Notes: a model not told the origin generated them from the letters alone. A stretch of 15,986 nucleotides of DNA from Bifidobacterium breve (GCA_943328365.2 CALPZT020000010.1:1-15986), one strand, 5' to 3'. Numbered from the stretch's first letter, positions 7,381 through 14,818 are shown. Translations and numbers: made by a program.

Positions 7381-7386
7381 CATACT
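7381..7386 (+). promoter_or_regulatory. Probable -10 element, leaderless start of pentapeptide gene
   Basis: CATACT is followed by CCCGGCC and then the ATG at 7394. There is no Shine-Dalgarno sequence before this start. The same hexamer occurs six nt before the acetolactate decarboxylase gene. Confidence 0.5.
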
Positions 7387-7393
7387 CCCGGCC

Positions 7394-8605
7394 ATGAGCG
7401 TGAACGTGAGCGCCGAAGGGCCCTCCAATTCAGCCCGACTCCGTGCCTTTCGAGCTCGGGCCATCATCGCGGCCAGCGCCGTGGCACTCGCCAGCGTGAG
7501 CGTGAGCGCATCAGCCCAGGCGCAACCCCTTCGACCCGCCGCGCGGACCGTGAACGGCTGCGTCCTTCAGCCGCAGACCACCTGCATCAACGCGACGCTC
7601 ACCGCACAGCAATTCGGTACAGATGAGCTCTGGAGTTCGGATTTTCGCGGAACGAATTTCACGAGTTCCACCATGACCGGAACCAACTTCGTCCGCGCGA
7701 ATCTTTCGGACGTGAGCATGGTGCTCACCCAGCACCAGGGCACCGAATTCCGCGAGGCAAACCTGACATCGGCTAACTTCAACACCGCCACATTGGAAGG
7801 CGCCGGTCTCCTCGCCGCCATTGCTCCTCGGTCGACCTACATAGAAGCCAGCCTGTTGAGGGTCGGTGGGCTTGGTGCCGATTTCACCGGGGCTGACTTC
7901 TCGAGAGCATCCCTCGTGAACAGCCGCTTCGAGCGGGCGAAGTTCGCCGGGGCCAACTTCACCAGCGCCCTCATCTCGAGGGTGACCATGCTCAGCGCTG
8001 AAGCCCCTCAAGCCTCGTTCGCCCAGGCAAGGATCGACGACGGCAGCAACTTCACGGCTGCCAATCTCCTAGGCGCGAACCTCAGCGAGGCTCAGATCAC
8101 GAACAGCACGTTCGATGAGGCCGTGCTGACCACCGGCAACCTCACCGGCGCGCAGCTCGTCAACTCCTCGTTCATCGAAGCCGAGCTAGCGGGGGCATCG
8201 TTGCGCGCGGTCACGGGAACGGAGGTCGAGTTTGTCAATGCTGACCTCACAGCCGCAGACTTCACCCTCGCCAACTTCAGCCTCAAGAACGAGGATCGAC
8301 AGCGTCGTAACGACTTCTCGCGAGCGAACCTCACCGGGGCCGACTTCGAGCTCGCGGATCTGCGCGGTGCATGGTTCGCTGGGGCGAACCTGCAGCGGGC
8401 CGACTTCACCGGGGCAATCCTGGACGGCACCGTGTTCTATGGCGCGGACCTCCGGGGAGCGAAGATTCCTGGCTACAACTTCGATGCGAAGGGCCGGCCC
8501 AAGTTCTCCTGCGACCGGAACACCAAGAGGGACGGCCTGCTCCGCGAGCGGCTCAAGGGCCACTGCCGAGGCTGGCACAACATCATCTACCTGCAGGCGA
8601 AGTAG
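7394..8605 (+). CDS. Secreted pentapeptide-repeat protein
   Basis: A 403-aa protein with an Arg-containing N-terminus and a hydrophobic core (about 22-40) ending in AQA (41-43), a good signal-peptidase I site. From about residue 82 to 365 it is built of pentapeptide repeats of the A(D/N)LxG type, for example ANLTGADFELADLRG, interrupted by less regular parts (about 138-160, 195-215, 270-310). These fold as a square right-handed beta helix. Four cysteines occur in pairs flanking the helix: C56 and C64 before it, C373 and C391 after it, suggesting disulfide-capped ends outside the cell. Most pentapeptide-repeat proteins are cytoplasmic (such as gyrase-protecting Qnr/MfpA), so an exported one probably has a surface or cell-wall role; this is inference. 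No enzyme motif. A convergent gene follows after 64 bp. Confidence 0.9.
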   Translation: MSVNVSAEGPSNSARLRAFRARAIIAASAVALASVSVSASAQAQPLRPAARTVNGCVLQPQTTCINATLTAQQFGTDELWSSDFRGTNFTSSTMTGTNFVRANLSDVSMVLTQHQGTEFREANLTSANFNTATLEGAGLLAAIAPRSTYIEASLLRVGGLGADFTGADFSRASLVNSRFERAKFAGANFTSALISRVTMLSAEAPQASFAQARIDDGSNFTAANLLGANLSEAQITNSTFDEAVLTTGNLTGAQLVNSSFIEAELAGASLRAVTGTEVEFVNADLTAADFTLANFSLKNEDRQRRNDFSRANLTGADFELADLRGAWFAGANLQRADFTGAILDGTVFYGADLRGAKIPGYNFDAKGRPKFSCDRNTKRDGLLRERLKGHCRGWHNIIYLQAK

Positions 8606-8669
8606 CGGGTCGCCAACGGCGGCATGAGCACGGCCCAAGGCATGGCCCAAAGCACCGCCTAGGCACCGC
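8606..8669. other. 64-bp convergent spacer with short direct repeats
   Basis: It contains GGCCCAA twice and GCACCGC twice (the latter separated by CTAG). No T-tailed hairpin terminator is apparent. Confidence 0.4.
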
Positions 8670-9539
8670 TCACGTCGACGTCACGTCATCAGCCGGCCGC
8701 CCGCCTCGGCCACCGCGCTCGGCTATGTCGAGGGCTGCGGAGGTATCCGCTGAGAGATCCGCGTCGAGGAATGCCGCGGTCTCCGGGATCGCGAGCCGCA
8801 CATCGTTCACGTCGTTGAGCTCAACGAAGATCGCATCCGCGGCGAGGTCGAGAACATGGCCTCCATGCTGGCGATCAGCGCTGATGAAGTGCATGTGGTA
8901 CCCGGCGATGGCAATTGACTTCGTGTAGGCCGGACTCCAGAAGCCGACTAGGGTGCCTGCGATGTTCTCGAAGTCGAAGAGGGCCTGCGTCGATGTCGCC
9001 TCGACGAGATCGACCCCGGATTCGGACTTGCACGCGGTCCGCAGGTGGATCGAGCTGAATGTCCCGGTCGCTCGGATCGAGATGAAGCCGTTCTCCGAAG
9101 TGCGCATGAGATCGAGTTCGGCGATGAGTGCGTCGTAGGACCTGACGTCGATGACATGAGCCGTGTGGTCGGCAGCGAAGTTCACGACCGACGCAAAGGG
9201 CGTGAGCTCGGTGTCGGCAGCTTCGACGACCGTCCCGTCGGAACGCGCCTGATAGCAGTGCCCATCGATGAGGATCATCTCGCCGTCGAGGTCCTCGAAG
9301 GTACCGAGTCCGAGATCGCCGTGCCGACGAAGATCGGCGACCGACACGCACCCCTGATAGAGCCCCTGCACGAGCGCACCGGAGGTCGACACCTGGAAGA
9401 TCGAATGGTGCTCGATGTCGAGCGACTCAGCCAGCGCCGCCTGCACGATATGGCTCACGCTCTGGCCACTCGAGGCCGATCGTTCGGTGAGCGCCTGCCA
9501 GATGCTGTTCGACACGTGGGTGTGCAAGAGATGAGACAT
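8670..9539 (-). CDS. budA: Acetolactate decarboxylase with N-terminal RHH-like extension
   Basis: Converts (S)-2-acetolactate to (R)-acetoin and CO2. Residues 46-258 match the family: STSGALVQGLYQG (51-63), HGDLGLGTFEDLDGEMI (73-89) and GYHMHFISADRQHGGHVLD (213-231). The three zinc ligands are present with family spacing (H215, H217, H228). E87, R167 and E253 are candidates for the other active-site residues. Unlike classical enzymes it carries about 45 extra N-terminal residues (NSIWQALTERSASSGQSVSH... AALAESL) resembling a CopG/ribbon-helix-helix unit. No acetolactate synthase or butanediol dehydrogenase lies nearby, so acetolactate would come from branched-chain amino-acid synthesis. CATACT ends six nt before the ATG and there is no Shine-Dalgarno, suggesting a leaderless message. 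The tail beyond 262 is Ala/Asp/Gly-rich and probably loose. Confidence 0.92.
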   Translation of the reverse strand: MSHLLHTHVSNSIWQALTERSASSGQSVSHIVQAALAESLDIEHHSIFQVSTSGALVQGLYQGCVSVADLRRHGDLGLGTFEDLDGEMILIDGHCYQARSDGTVVEAADTELTPFASVVNFAADHTAHVIDVRSYDALIAELDLMRTSENGFISIRATGTFSSIHLRTACKSESGVDLVEATSTQALFDFENIAGTLVGFWSPAYTKSIAIAGYHMHFISADRQHGGHVLDLAADAIFVELNDVNDVRLAIPETAAFLDADLSADTSAALDIAERGGRGGRPADDVTST

Positions 9540-9545
9540 GGCAAA

Positions 9546-9551
9546 AGTATG
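9546..9551 (-). promoter_or_regulatory. Probable -10 element, leaderless start of budA
   Basis: On the minus strand CATACT is followed by TTTGCC and then the ATG at 9539. It shares the 112-bp divergent spacer with the TRIC-family gene. Confidence 0.55.
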
Positions 9552-9639
9552 GGCGATGACTCGCCTAGATCCTCCAGCCCCCGCCCAGCGATGAGCTGTC
9601 CTGCCAATGTGCCTGTGCGTCGACTCGATCTACACCGGA

Positions 9640-9645
9640 TACGTT
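9640..9645 (+). promoter_or_regulatory. Probable -10 element, leaderless start of TRIC gene
   Basis: TACGTT is followed by TGGCGG and then GTG 9652. The match to the actinobacterial TAnnnT -10 and the six-base gap support GTG 9652 as a leaderless start over the upstream ATG at 9607. Confidence 0.45.
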
Positions 9646-9651
9646 TGGCGG

Positions 9652-10299
9652 GTGATCGGCGGCAGCGAAGCATCGAGCAGCATCTTCCTCGTCATCGAGG
9701 TCATCGGGACCGTCACCTTTGCCATCTCCGGGGTGATGGCGGCGGCGAGAGCATCAATGGACTGGCTCGGCGCAATCGTCCTTGCCGTCGTCGTCGCCAT
9801 CGGCGGCGGCACCATCCGCGACGTGCTCATCGGCCGCTTCCCCGTCAGCTGGATCGAGGACGCATCGCCGGTGCTCGTTGCCATCGGCACCGCCGTCATC
9901 GTCATCGCCATCCTGCGCCTGCGTCCGCAAGCAGATCTCGTCACATGGACCCCGACACTCATCGCCGACGCCGCGGGCCTCAGCGCGTTCGTGATCCTCG
10001 GCACCGATATTGCCCTCGAATCCGGCCTCAACGGCTTCCTCGCGATCCTGCTCGGCACCATCACAGGGGTGGGCGGCGGCGTGCTCCGCGATATTCTCAC
10101 CGGCAACAAGCCGATCGTCCTCGTTGGCCAGGTCTACGCGCTTGCGGGCATCGCCGGAGCAGCGCTGTTCGTCGTGCTCATCGAGCTTGGAGTGAACCCC
10201 GATCTTTCAGTCTGGCTGCCGATGGCGGTAATTTTTGGCATACGCATGCTTTCGATCAGGCGTGACTGGCATCTACCAAAAGTCGTGTCCCAGGCTTGA
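9652..10299 (+). CDS. TRIC/YicG family cation channel protein
   Basis: A 215-aa membrane protein of the trimeric intracellular cation channel family (formerly UPF0126). Two homologous halves are seen: GGGTIRD (51-57) and GGGVLRD (141-147), exactly 90 residues apart, each following transmembrane helices; about seven helices in total. Bacterial members conduct monovalent cations such as K+ as trimers; the physiological role in bacteria is unsettled. GTG 9652 is preferred because family members start just before the first helix (11-30) and a -10-like TACGTT sits six nt upstream; a start at ATG 9607 would add 15 residues translated from the promoter. The LRV-repeat gene follows 37 nt later on the same strand. 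Confidence 0.88.
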   Translation: MIGGSEASSSIFLVIEVIGTVTFAISGVMAAARASMDWLGAIVLAVVVAIGGGTIRDVLIGRFPVSWIEDASPVLVAIGTAVIVIAILRLRPQADLVTWTPTLIADAAGLSAFVILGTDIALESGLNGFLAILLGTITGVGGGVLRDILTGNKPIVLVGQVYALAGIAGAALFVVLIELGVNPDLSVWLPMAVIFGIRMLSIRRDWHLPKVVSQA

Positions 10300-10319
10300 T
10301 CGTCGTCGTGACGTGAATC

Positions 10320-10330
10320 GGAGGATGGAG
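10320..10330 (+). promoter_or_regulatory. Shine-Dalgarno region deciding the GTG start at 10337
   Basis: GGAGG (10320-10324) and GGAG (10327-10330) precede GTG 10337; the second has six nt of spacing. ATG 10325 overlaps these elements and so is unlikely to be the start. Confidence 0.6.
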
Positions 10331-10336
10331 ACCTGC

Positions 10337-11056
10337 GTGGCCGAGCAAGCAGCCTCTGGCGAAACTGCATTCACCCTCGCTCTCAACGAGGCCAGCTCTG
10401 CCGATACGAGCCGGGAGCAACTCACTGCGTTGACACGCCACGAGGCTCCCGAGATTCGAGCAGCCGTCGCGGGCAACCCCCGGTTGCTCACCGGGGCATT
10501 GACGAAGCTCGCCCAGGACAGTGACAAGAGGGTGCGCGCAGCAGTGGCCGCGCATGAGAACACGAGCGCAGCCGTCATCGATGAACTCGCCTTCGACGAG
10601 GATTGGCAGGTGCGTGCGGCCGTAGCCGGCAATCCATCCTCTGGCTCCTACTGCCTTGGAGAATTGGCCCGCGATGACGATGTGCGGGTCAAGGCGCTCA
10701 CGGCTTCCAGCGCCGGTCTCACCGTGAAGGATCTTGATCGGCTCGCTAAGGACGACGACTCGCGGGTGCGCGCCGCGGTCGCGATGAATCGCGGTGCTTC
10801 GCAGGACGTTCTATCCCGGCTGTCGGCCGACTCCGACTGGCAGGTGAGGGCCGGGATAGGCGCGAATCCCGTCGCTGCGATGGTCCTCCTCCGGACACTC
10901 GCCACGGACGAGGACTGGCGGGTCCGAGCCTCGGTCGCATCCAACGGCGCCACTCCGATCGAGGTCCTTTCGGCTCTCGCACTCGACGGGGATGAGGGCG
11001 TGCGCAGCGCCGCTCGCCGCCCCACGATGAAGGATCCCGCCCCGTCCGAAACCTGA
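10337..11056 (+). CDS. LRV/HEAT-like repeat protein, seven 26-residue repeats
   Basis: A 239-aa soluble protein. Residues 39-220 consist of seven consecutive repeats of exactly 26 residues (starting at 39, 65, 91, 117, 143, 169, 195) with consensus xVRAAVAxNPxxxxxxLxxLAxDxDx, followed by a partial eighth (GVRSAARR). This is the leucine-rich-repeat-variant (LRV) pattern, an alpha-solenoid related to HEAT repeats, normally a protein-protein interaction scaffold. The Fe-S cysteine cluster known from the Azotobacter LRV protein is absent; the only cysteine is C106. GTG 10337 is chosen from the Shine-Dalgarno position. It lies 37 nt after the TRIC gene and may be co-transcribed. Its stop is only 4 nt from the stop of the convergent DUF2207 gene. 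Confidence 0.85.
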   Translation: MAEQAASGETAFTLALNEASSADTSREQLTALTRHEAPEIRAAVAGNPRLLTGALTKLAQDSDKRVRAAVAAHENTSAAVIDELAFDEDWQVRAAVAGNPSSGSYCLGELARDDDVRVKALTASSAGLTVKDLDRLAKDDDSRVRAAVAMNRGASQDVLSRLSADSDWQVRAGIGANPVAAMVLLRTLATDEDWRVRASVASNGATPIEVLSALALDGDEGVRSAARRPTMKDPAPSET

Positions 11057-11060
11057 GCTG

Positions 11061-12971
11061 TCAGAACGACCCGCCACCCCCACCTCCCCCGCCACCGCCG
11101 GCTCTCCCGCCGAACCCGGAGCCACCCGACCGGGTCGTCGATCCGGACGATACCGATGAGGTCATGCTCGACGTGAAGTCGCTCAGGCCGCCCCAGGATG
11201 CCACCCGTATGCCGTACCGCGAAAGCTGCGAAGGATCAAGGCCCGGGAAGTTCTCAATCCAGATCCCCTCAAGACCCAGGGCGATCGCATACGGGAGATA
11301 GGTCGAGAACACCGCGTACTCCGGCAATCCGGAACGCTGGACGTAGTCGCGTCGCGCCGCAGCCGAATCCGAATCCATGAACCTTCGAAAACCCTCGACC
11401 TCGGCGATGAACGTCGCTGATGTCGACGTCTGCCGCCGCGGGGTGATGAGCGCGCCGACGACTCCCCCGATGATCAGACCGGCGCTGGCGGGCACGATGG
11501 CCGCAAGCGCTGCAGTCGGACGCACCTCGCCGCTGGCGACGAGGATGCCGAATGCCAGTGCTGCACCGAGAATCCCGACGAGGGCCAGGATTCGATACGG
11601 ACGATCGGGGCGGTATCCGTCCGGATTGTAGAAGCCGGACGATCGCGCGGCGGCGCCCAACTGCGATGAGATGACCTTGATGGCCCGTCCGAGCTCGGGG
11701 TCGAAGTCGCCGATGGTTGCCTGACCTTCGCCCTTGAAGGTGGTGTCGAGCAGTTGCTTCTCCCAACCCTGAAGCGAGTCCTTCCCCTGGCCGGTGCGGG
11801 CAAGTTCGAGTCCATCCGCGTGGAAGAGTCGCCTCTCCCCCTCGGTGATCGTGACATGCCCGCGGGCCGCAAGATCCAAGAGCGTTGCGGCGATACCGCT
11901 CGCGGTCACGGCTCCCTCCATCCCTGCCTGCAGTTCGGCCGGACGAAGGCTGCTCGGGGGCTCGAAACGAACGGGCGATGCAGCGAGCACCACGCCCCTG
12001 CTCCGTCGGCGCAACGTGATGGCGATGACGATCGGGATGGCGAGCGCCGCGAGCCCGAGTAGCGCCGAGACTCGAAGATTTCGGACAGCCCGTGTGTTCT
12101 CTGCTGCCTGCGGGGGTTCGGTGATGACCGGCGTGGGCAACTGCGTGAAGGCGTCGGGAGCCCAGGCAATCACCCCCGAGAGGTAGCCCTCGATCCACGG
12201 CCAGCCCATCGCGGAAGCCCGCATAGTGGTGGCGCCACGGGGTCCGCCGTTCAGATCGACCGCGCAGCCTTGCGCGTAGCCCGGGTCGGCGTCGCACTGC
12301 GCGGCGAGTGCGGGAGCGGGCCCGATGATGCTCACGTCGGCCTCGTAGACGGGGAACGCCCACTCGTCGCCGACGAAGTCCCAGTACAGCTCGACATCCC
12401 CGGCACTCACCTCCGGTGGCGCACCATCAATGAGGTCGCCCTTCTGGAGGACATCGAGTCCGTTCTTCACAAGGTAGGTGATCCGGAATTCGTGCCGCCC
12501 AAGGATCGCGACCCTCTCATCGCCGATACGCAGTGACAGCGCGTCTCCTGAGTCGTCCACCGTGTAGGGAACTTCCCTGCCGTCCCGGGCGACAGCAATG
12601 AGGCTTATGTCGTACGACCGTTGCATGCCGTTATCGAGCACGTCGATGGTGGGAATATCGCGGATCAGTCCATGCCTGACCTTGTCAGTGCCGGTGTTGT
12701 AGGTGATGAGCTCATCGACACGCATGTCGGTGTTGGGGAGCACTGTGGCATCGACCTCGTAGCTGACGATGGCCTCCCGCTCGTCCGAATACGCCGGCAT
12801 CGCATCCTTGAGGCCGTCTCGGTAGGGAGCGAGGAGCTCCTCAACATCGATGCTTGGCGGCGCGCTCTCCTGCGCCTGCGCGAGGGGTCCGGCAGCGATG
12901 AATCCGACCGCGAGCAGGAGCGCTGACGTGAGTGCGCAGATTCGCCATCGACACCACGATTGTTCTTCCAT
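11061..12971 (-). CDS. DUF2207 domain-containing membrane protein
   Basis: About 636 aa. An N-terminal signal peptide ends near AQA (residues 34-36 numbered from the upstream GTG). An extracellular beta-rich DUF2207 domain follows (about 70-280), beginning YEVDATVLPNTDMRVDELITY. Then come a transmembrane helix (about 304-323), a cytoplasmic part with ATLLDLAARGHVTI (365-378), two more helices (about 463-482 and 487-512), a segment with YLPYAIALGL (561-570) and a Ser/Gly tail ending in a poly-Gly run and Ser-Phe. This order is typical of the family, whose function is unknown. Start: ATG 12971 has GGGAG 11 nt upstream; GTG 12980 gives three more residues but sits only 2 nt from GGGAG (5 if AAAGG is counted). 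Convergent with the LRV gene, 4 nt between stops. Confidence 0.88.
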   Translation of the reverse strand: MEEQSWCRWRICALTSALLLAVGFIAAGPLAQAQESAPPSIDVEELLAPYRDGLKDAMPAYSDEREAIVSYEVDATVLPNTDMRVDELITYNTGTDKVRHGLIRDIPTIDVLDNGMQRSYDISLIAVARDGREVPYTVDDSGDALSLRIGDERVAILGRHEFRITYLVKNGLDVLQKGDLIDGAPPEVSAGDVELYWDFVGDEWAFPVYEADVSIIGPAPALAAQCDADPGYAQGCAVDLNGGPRGATTMRASAMGWPWIEGYLSGVIAWAPDAFTQLPTPVITEPPQAAENTRAVRNLRVSALLGLAALAIPIVIAITLRRRSRGVVLAASPVRFEPPSSLRPAELQAGMEGAVTASGIAATLLDLAARGHVTITEGERRLFHADGLELARTGQGKDSLQGWEKQLLDTTFKGEGQATIGDFDPELGRAIKVISSQLGAAARSSGFYNPDGYRPDRPYRILALVGILGAALAFGILVASGEVRPTAALAAIVPASAGLIIGGVVGALITPRRQTSTSATFIAEVEGFRRFMDSDSAAARRDYVQRSGLPEYAVFSTYLPYAIALGLEGIWIENFPGLDPSQLSRYGIRVASWGGLSDFTSSMTSSVSSGSTTRSGGSGFGGRAGGGGGGGGGGSF

Positions 12972-13100
12972 AGCCGGCACGACTCCCTTTCACGCCTGAT
13001 GGTCAGCACGGAAAGCCTACGGATGGCTTCGAGGAATTGGTGGTCCCGCAAGGGATGCAACACGGCACAGGCATGGGCCGGGCGCGGCTCGACCATCGCG

Positions 13101-13170
13101 TTGCGCTTTGCGCTTTGCGCTTTGCGCTTTGCACGTTGCGCTTTTCGCGTTGCGCGCTGCACGTTGCACT
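13101..13170. repeat. Heptanucleotide tandem repeat, ten units
   Basis: Ten contiguous 7-bp units of TTGCGCT type. Units 1-4 and 6 are identical (TTGCGCT); unit 5 is TTGCACG, then TTTCGCG, TTGCGCG, CTGCACG and TTGCACT. The perfect units are at the left and variation grows to the right; CATCGCG (13094-13100) may be a further decayed unit. Seven is not a multiple of three and all frames are Lys/Arg/Ala-rich on the minus strand, so it is non-coding. It lies in the spacer between two minus-strand genes, 17 nt after the stop of the secreted Ig-domain protein and about 130-200 bp before the DUF2207 start. The remaining spacer (12972-13186) shows no gene or clear terminator. Confidence 0.9.
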
Positions 13171-13186
13171 TGGTCCGACCGACCTG

Positions 13187-14572
13187 TTACCCCATCGTGC
13201 TGATGTCCACGTCCTGCCATTGATAGCGGACCTGATCGAGGTCGGCAAACCCTGATCGAAGCGGGAATTCGAATCCGCTCTGGGCAAGTACCGGGCGAAG
13301 GTCGAGCCAGGTGCCCTGTCCTCCGGACTTGATACTCAGGCCGTCGGCGGTCGCCGTTATCGAGTAGTTCTCGCACGCCGTCGTGTCGTCGGAGTAGATG
13401 CCGCCCATGGCAGATGCGGATGCCGGACGCGACCAGGTGCTGCCGTCATAGAAGCTCATCGCGTTGATCGTCAGGTGACGAAGTGCGACATCCAGGCAGG
13501 TGGGCGCCTCGTCGCCGCCCCAGTTCTCGACGAAGGGTGAGATAGTGCGAAAGTCCGGTGGTGCGGGAAGGTCGAACGTGGCGATCTCCTGATAGGTGCC
13601 ACCGCCATCGAGCGACACCGAACTCCGTACCCGCTGAGAGGGCGCGGCCGCGCCCGGTAACTTCTCGACCTTCCATTCGATCTCTCTGCCGATGCGCCAA
13701 TCGAGCGCTGCGGTGCACTTGAGCCCTTCGCCCTCGCCGGTGAAATCCGCGCAGAACGTCGTGTCAGGCAGGTGCGAGACAACAGGCGCCACGATGTTGC
13801 CCGAATCGTCCCGCCCATTCCATGCGGAGAAGATCGCGAGGTGGCCGCGCAACCTGCCCCGGTTTGCGTCGCAGATGCGCGGCGACATCGTGCTGTCGTC
13901 GGCATCGCAGTCGAAGTTCTGGATCCCGCCGTAGAACGAGACTTCGCTCGGATCGGGTTGCTGCCAGGCGGTGATGAACTGGTAGAAGGTGCGAGTCGGG
14001 TCGGTCTGAGGGGTGGCAGTCACGGTGTAGGCCTGGTTGGTGCCGGAGGACGTGACCGATGCGGGCGCGCTGAAGTAGAGGGCGACGTACCGCCCGACGG
14101 TCGGCTTGATGCGTGTGGCCGTGCGCATCGTGAAGCTGATCCGTCGGCCGGTCGACCGGTCGGTGGCGGTGATGCGCTGCACCGGTGCCTGCCCGGCGAA
14201 GTACCAGATGCGTGCCCGGCCATCGGCATCAGTCGTGGGCGCGAAGGCGGTGATGTGCGAGGACGGGTCGCTGGCCCGCCAGGTGATGCGCGCACCTGGG
14301 ACAGGCCTGCCGCCGGCGGTCAGGCTCACGACGAAGGATGAGTTGAGCGACTGGTCCTGCAGCGCTCGGGGTGCGCCGTCGACCAGAGTGCCCGGCACCA
14401 CCGGAGTTCTGGAGACGTATGCCCATGCAAGAGTGCTACCACGCGCCTCAGGGGCGACGGGTCGATGGGACGGAGCCGCGGCCGCACTGCCCGTGAGGGC
14501 GACGACGCAGGCCGTGGAGAACACGAGGATGCACCTGAATGCGGCTCTGGTCACGTCACTCCGATTGATCAT
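13187..14572 (-). CDS. Secreted protein with Ig-like and DUF3472-like regions
   Basis: A 461-aa exported protein: basic start, hydrophobic core (12-30) and a probable signal-peptidase I site around AAA-AP (31-34). Residues about 72-155 look like an Ig-like (Big/invasin) domain, with LTAGGRPVPGARITWRASD and TTDADGRARIWYFAG as typical strands and turn. Residues 160-305 (YVALYFSAP..., FYGGIQ, LAIFSAWNG, FTGEGEGLKC) resemble DUF3472, whose pattern is FGIQ...LFSVW...GEG; this is from memory and moderate. Residues 310-461 are beta-rich without a recognised domain. Six cysteines in the mature part (222, 234, 274, 286, 359, 400) suggest disulfides. ATG 14572 has no Shine-Dalgarno but gives a proper signal peptide; the frame continues upstream to 14683. 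It is divergent from the LPMO gene, so a role on extracellular polysaccharide is plausible. Confidence 0.78.
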   Translation of the reverse strand: MINRSDVTRAAFRCILVFSTACVVALTGSAAAAPSHRPVAPEARGSTLAWAYVSRTPVVPGTLVDGAPRALQDQSLNSSFVVSLTAGGRPVPGARITWRASDPSSHITAFAPTTDADGRARIWYFAGQAPVQRITATDRSTGRRISFTMRTATRIKPTVGRYVALYFSAPASVTSSGTNQAYTVTATPQTDPTRTFYQFITAWQQPDPSEVSFYGGIQNFDCDADDSTMSPRICDANRGRLRGHLAIFSAWNGRDDSGNIVAPVVSHLPDTTFCADFTGEGEGLKCTAALDWRIGREIEWKVEKLPGAAAPSQRVRSSVSLDGGGTYQEIATFDLPAPPDFRTISPFVENWGGDEAPTCLDVALRHLTINAMSFYDGSTWSRPASASAMGGIYSDDTTACENYSITATADGLSIKSGGQGTWLDLRPVLAQSGFEFPLRSGFADLDQVRYQWQDVDISTMG

Positions 14573-14578
14573 TGGTCG

Positions 14579-14818
14579 ATGGCCGGGCGAGTGGCGCTGC
14601 ACCCCGAGATCGTGATGATCAAGGATGCCGATGGGCACGATACGCGCCACCGGCAGGTATCGCCCAGCGAATTTCCGGCGCATCAGGCCGCATTGTCTGG
14701 ATTCCGTACGGACGAGGTTCGGGTGCCGTCCGGATCAGCTGCATCCCGGGTGATTCTGGAACGGGAATGGGAAGGAGTACGTCTAACTCGCGTCATTTCC
14801 GACGAGGAGGAGCACTGA
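14579..14818 (+). CDS. Possible small protein upstream of LPMO gene
   Basis: A 79-aa frame whose TGA is immediately followed by the LPMO start (TGAATG), which would couple the two. It is polar, with an acidic end (DEEEH) whose codons form the LPMO gene's Shine-Dalgarno. Against it: no Shine-Dalgarno before ATG 14579, a start only 6 nt from the divergent gene's ATG, more mixed third-position bases than the neighbours, and no recognised family. It may instead be the regulatory region of two divergent genes. Confidence 0.3.
   Translation: MAGRVALHPEIVMIKDADGHDTRHRQVSPSEFPAHQAALSGFRTDEVRVPSGSAASRVILEREWEGVRLTRVISDEEEH
14639..14661. promoter_or_regulatory. 23-bp imperfect palindrome, candidate operator
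   Basis: GATAC...CC-ACC-GG...GTATC: eight of ten positions pair across a three-base centre. It lies between the secreted Ig-domain gene (-) and the LPMO gene (+), overlaps a minus-strand TATCGT (14642-14637) that could be a -10 box, and is a candidate site for shared control. Confidence 0.3.
14804..14810 (+). promoter_or_regulatory. Shine-Dalgarno GAGGAGG of LPMO gene
   Basis: A strong GAGGAGG ends eight nt before ATG 14819 and fixes that start. Confidence 0.85.

Larger units (their letters stand above)
7085..7393. other. 309-bp divergent intergenic region
   Basis: This region separates the 587-aa gene (-) from the pentapeptide-repeat gene (+). It contains a -10-like hexamer for each gene at its two ends and one 19-bp direct repeat with 24-bp period (7143-7185). 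Short open frames cross it on both strands but none has a ribosome-binding site or protein-like composition. Confidence 0.6.

Noticed and set aside
9045..10265. 406-aa plus-strand frame across budA and the TRIC gene
   Set aside because: It covers the antisense of budA and an off-frame of the TRIC gene, both well supported; its second half is an Arg/His-rich shadow.
11061..11110. G-quadruplex-like run in the 3' end of the DUF2207 gene
   Set aside because: The G-rich run encodes the poly-Gly tail usual for this family, so no separate signal is needed.
12665..13376. Overlapping minus-strand frames rich in Lys/Arg/Ala/Gln across 13000-13290
   Set aside because: They are all frames of the 7-bp tandem repeat, which reads similarly in every frame, and they run into the real genes on either side.
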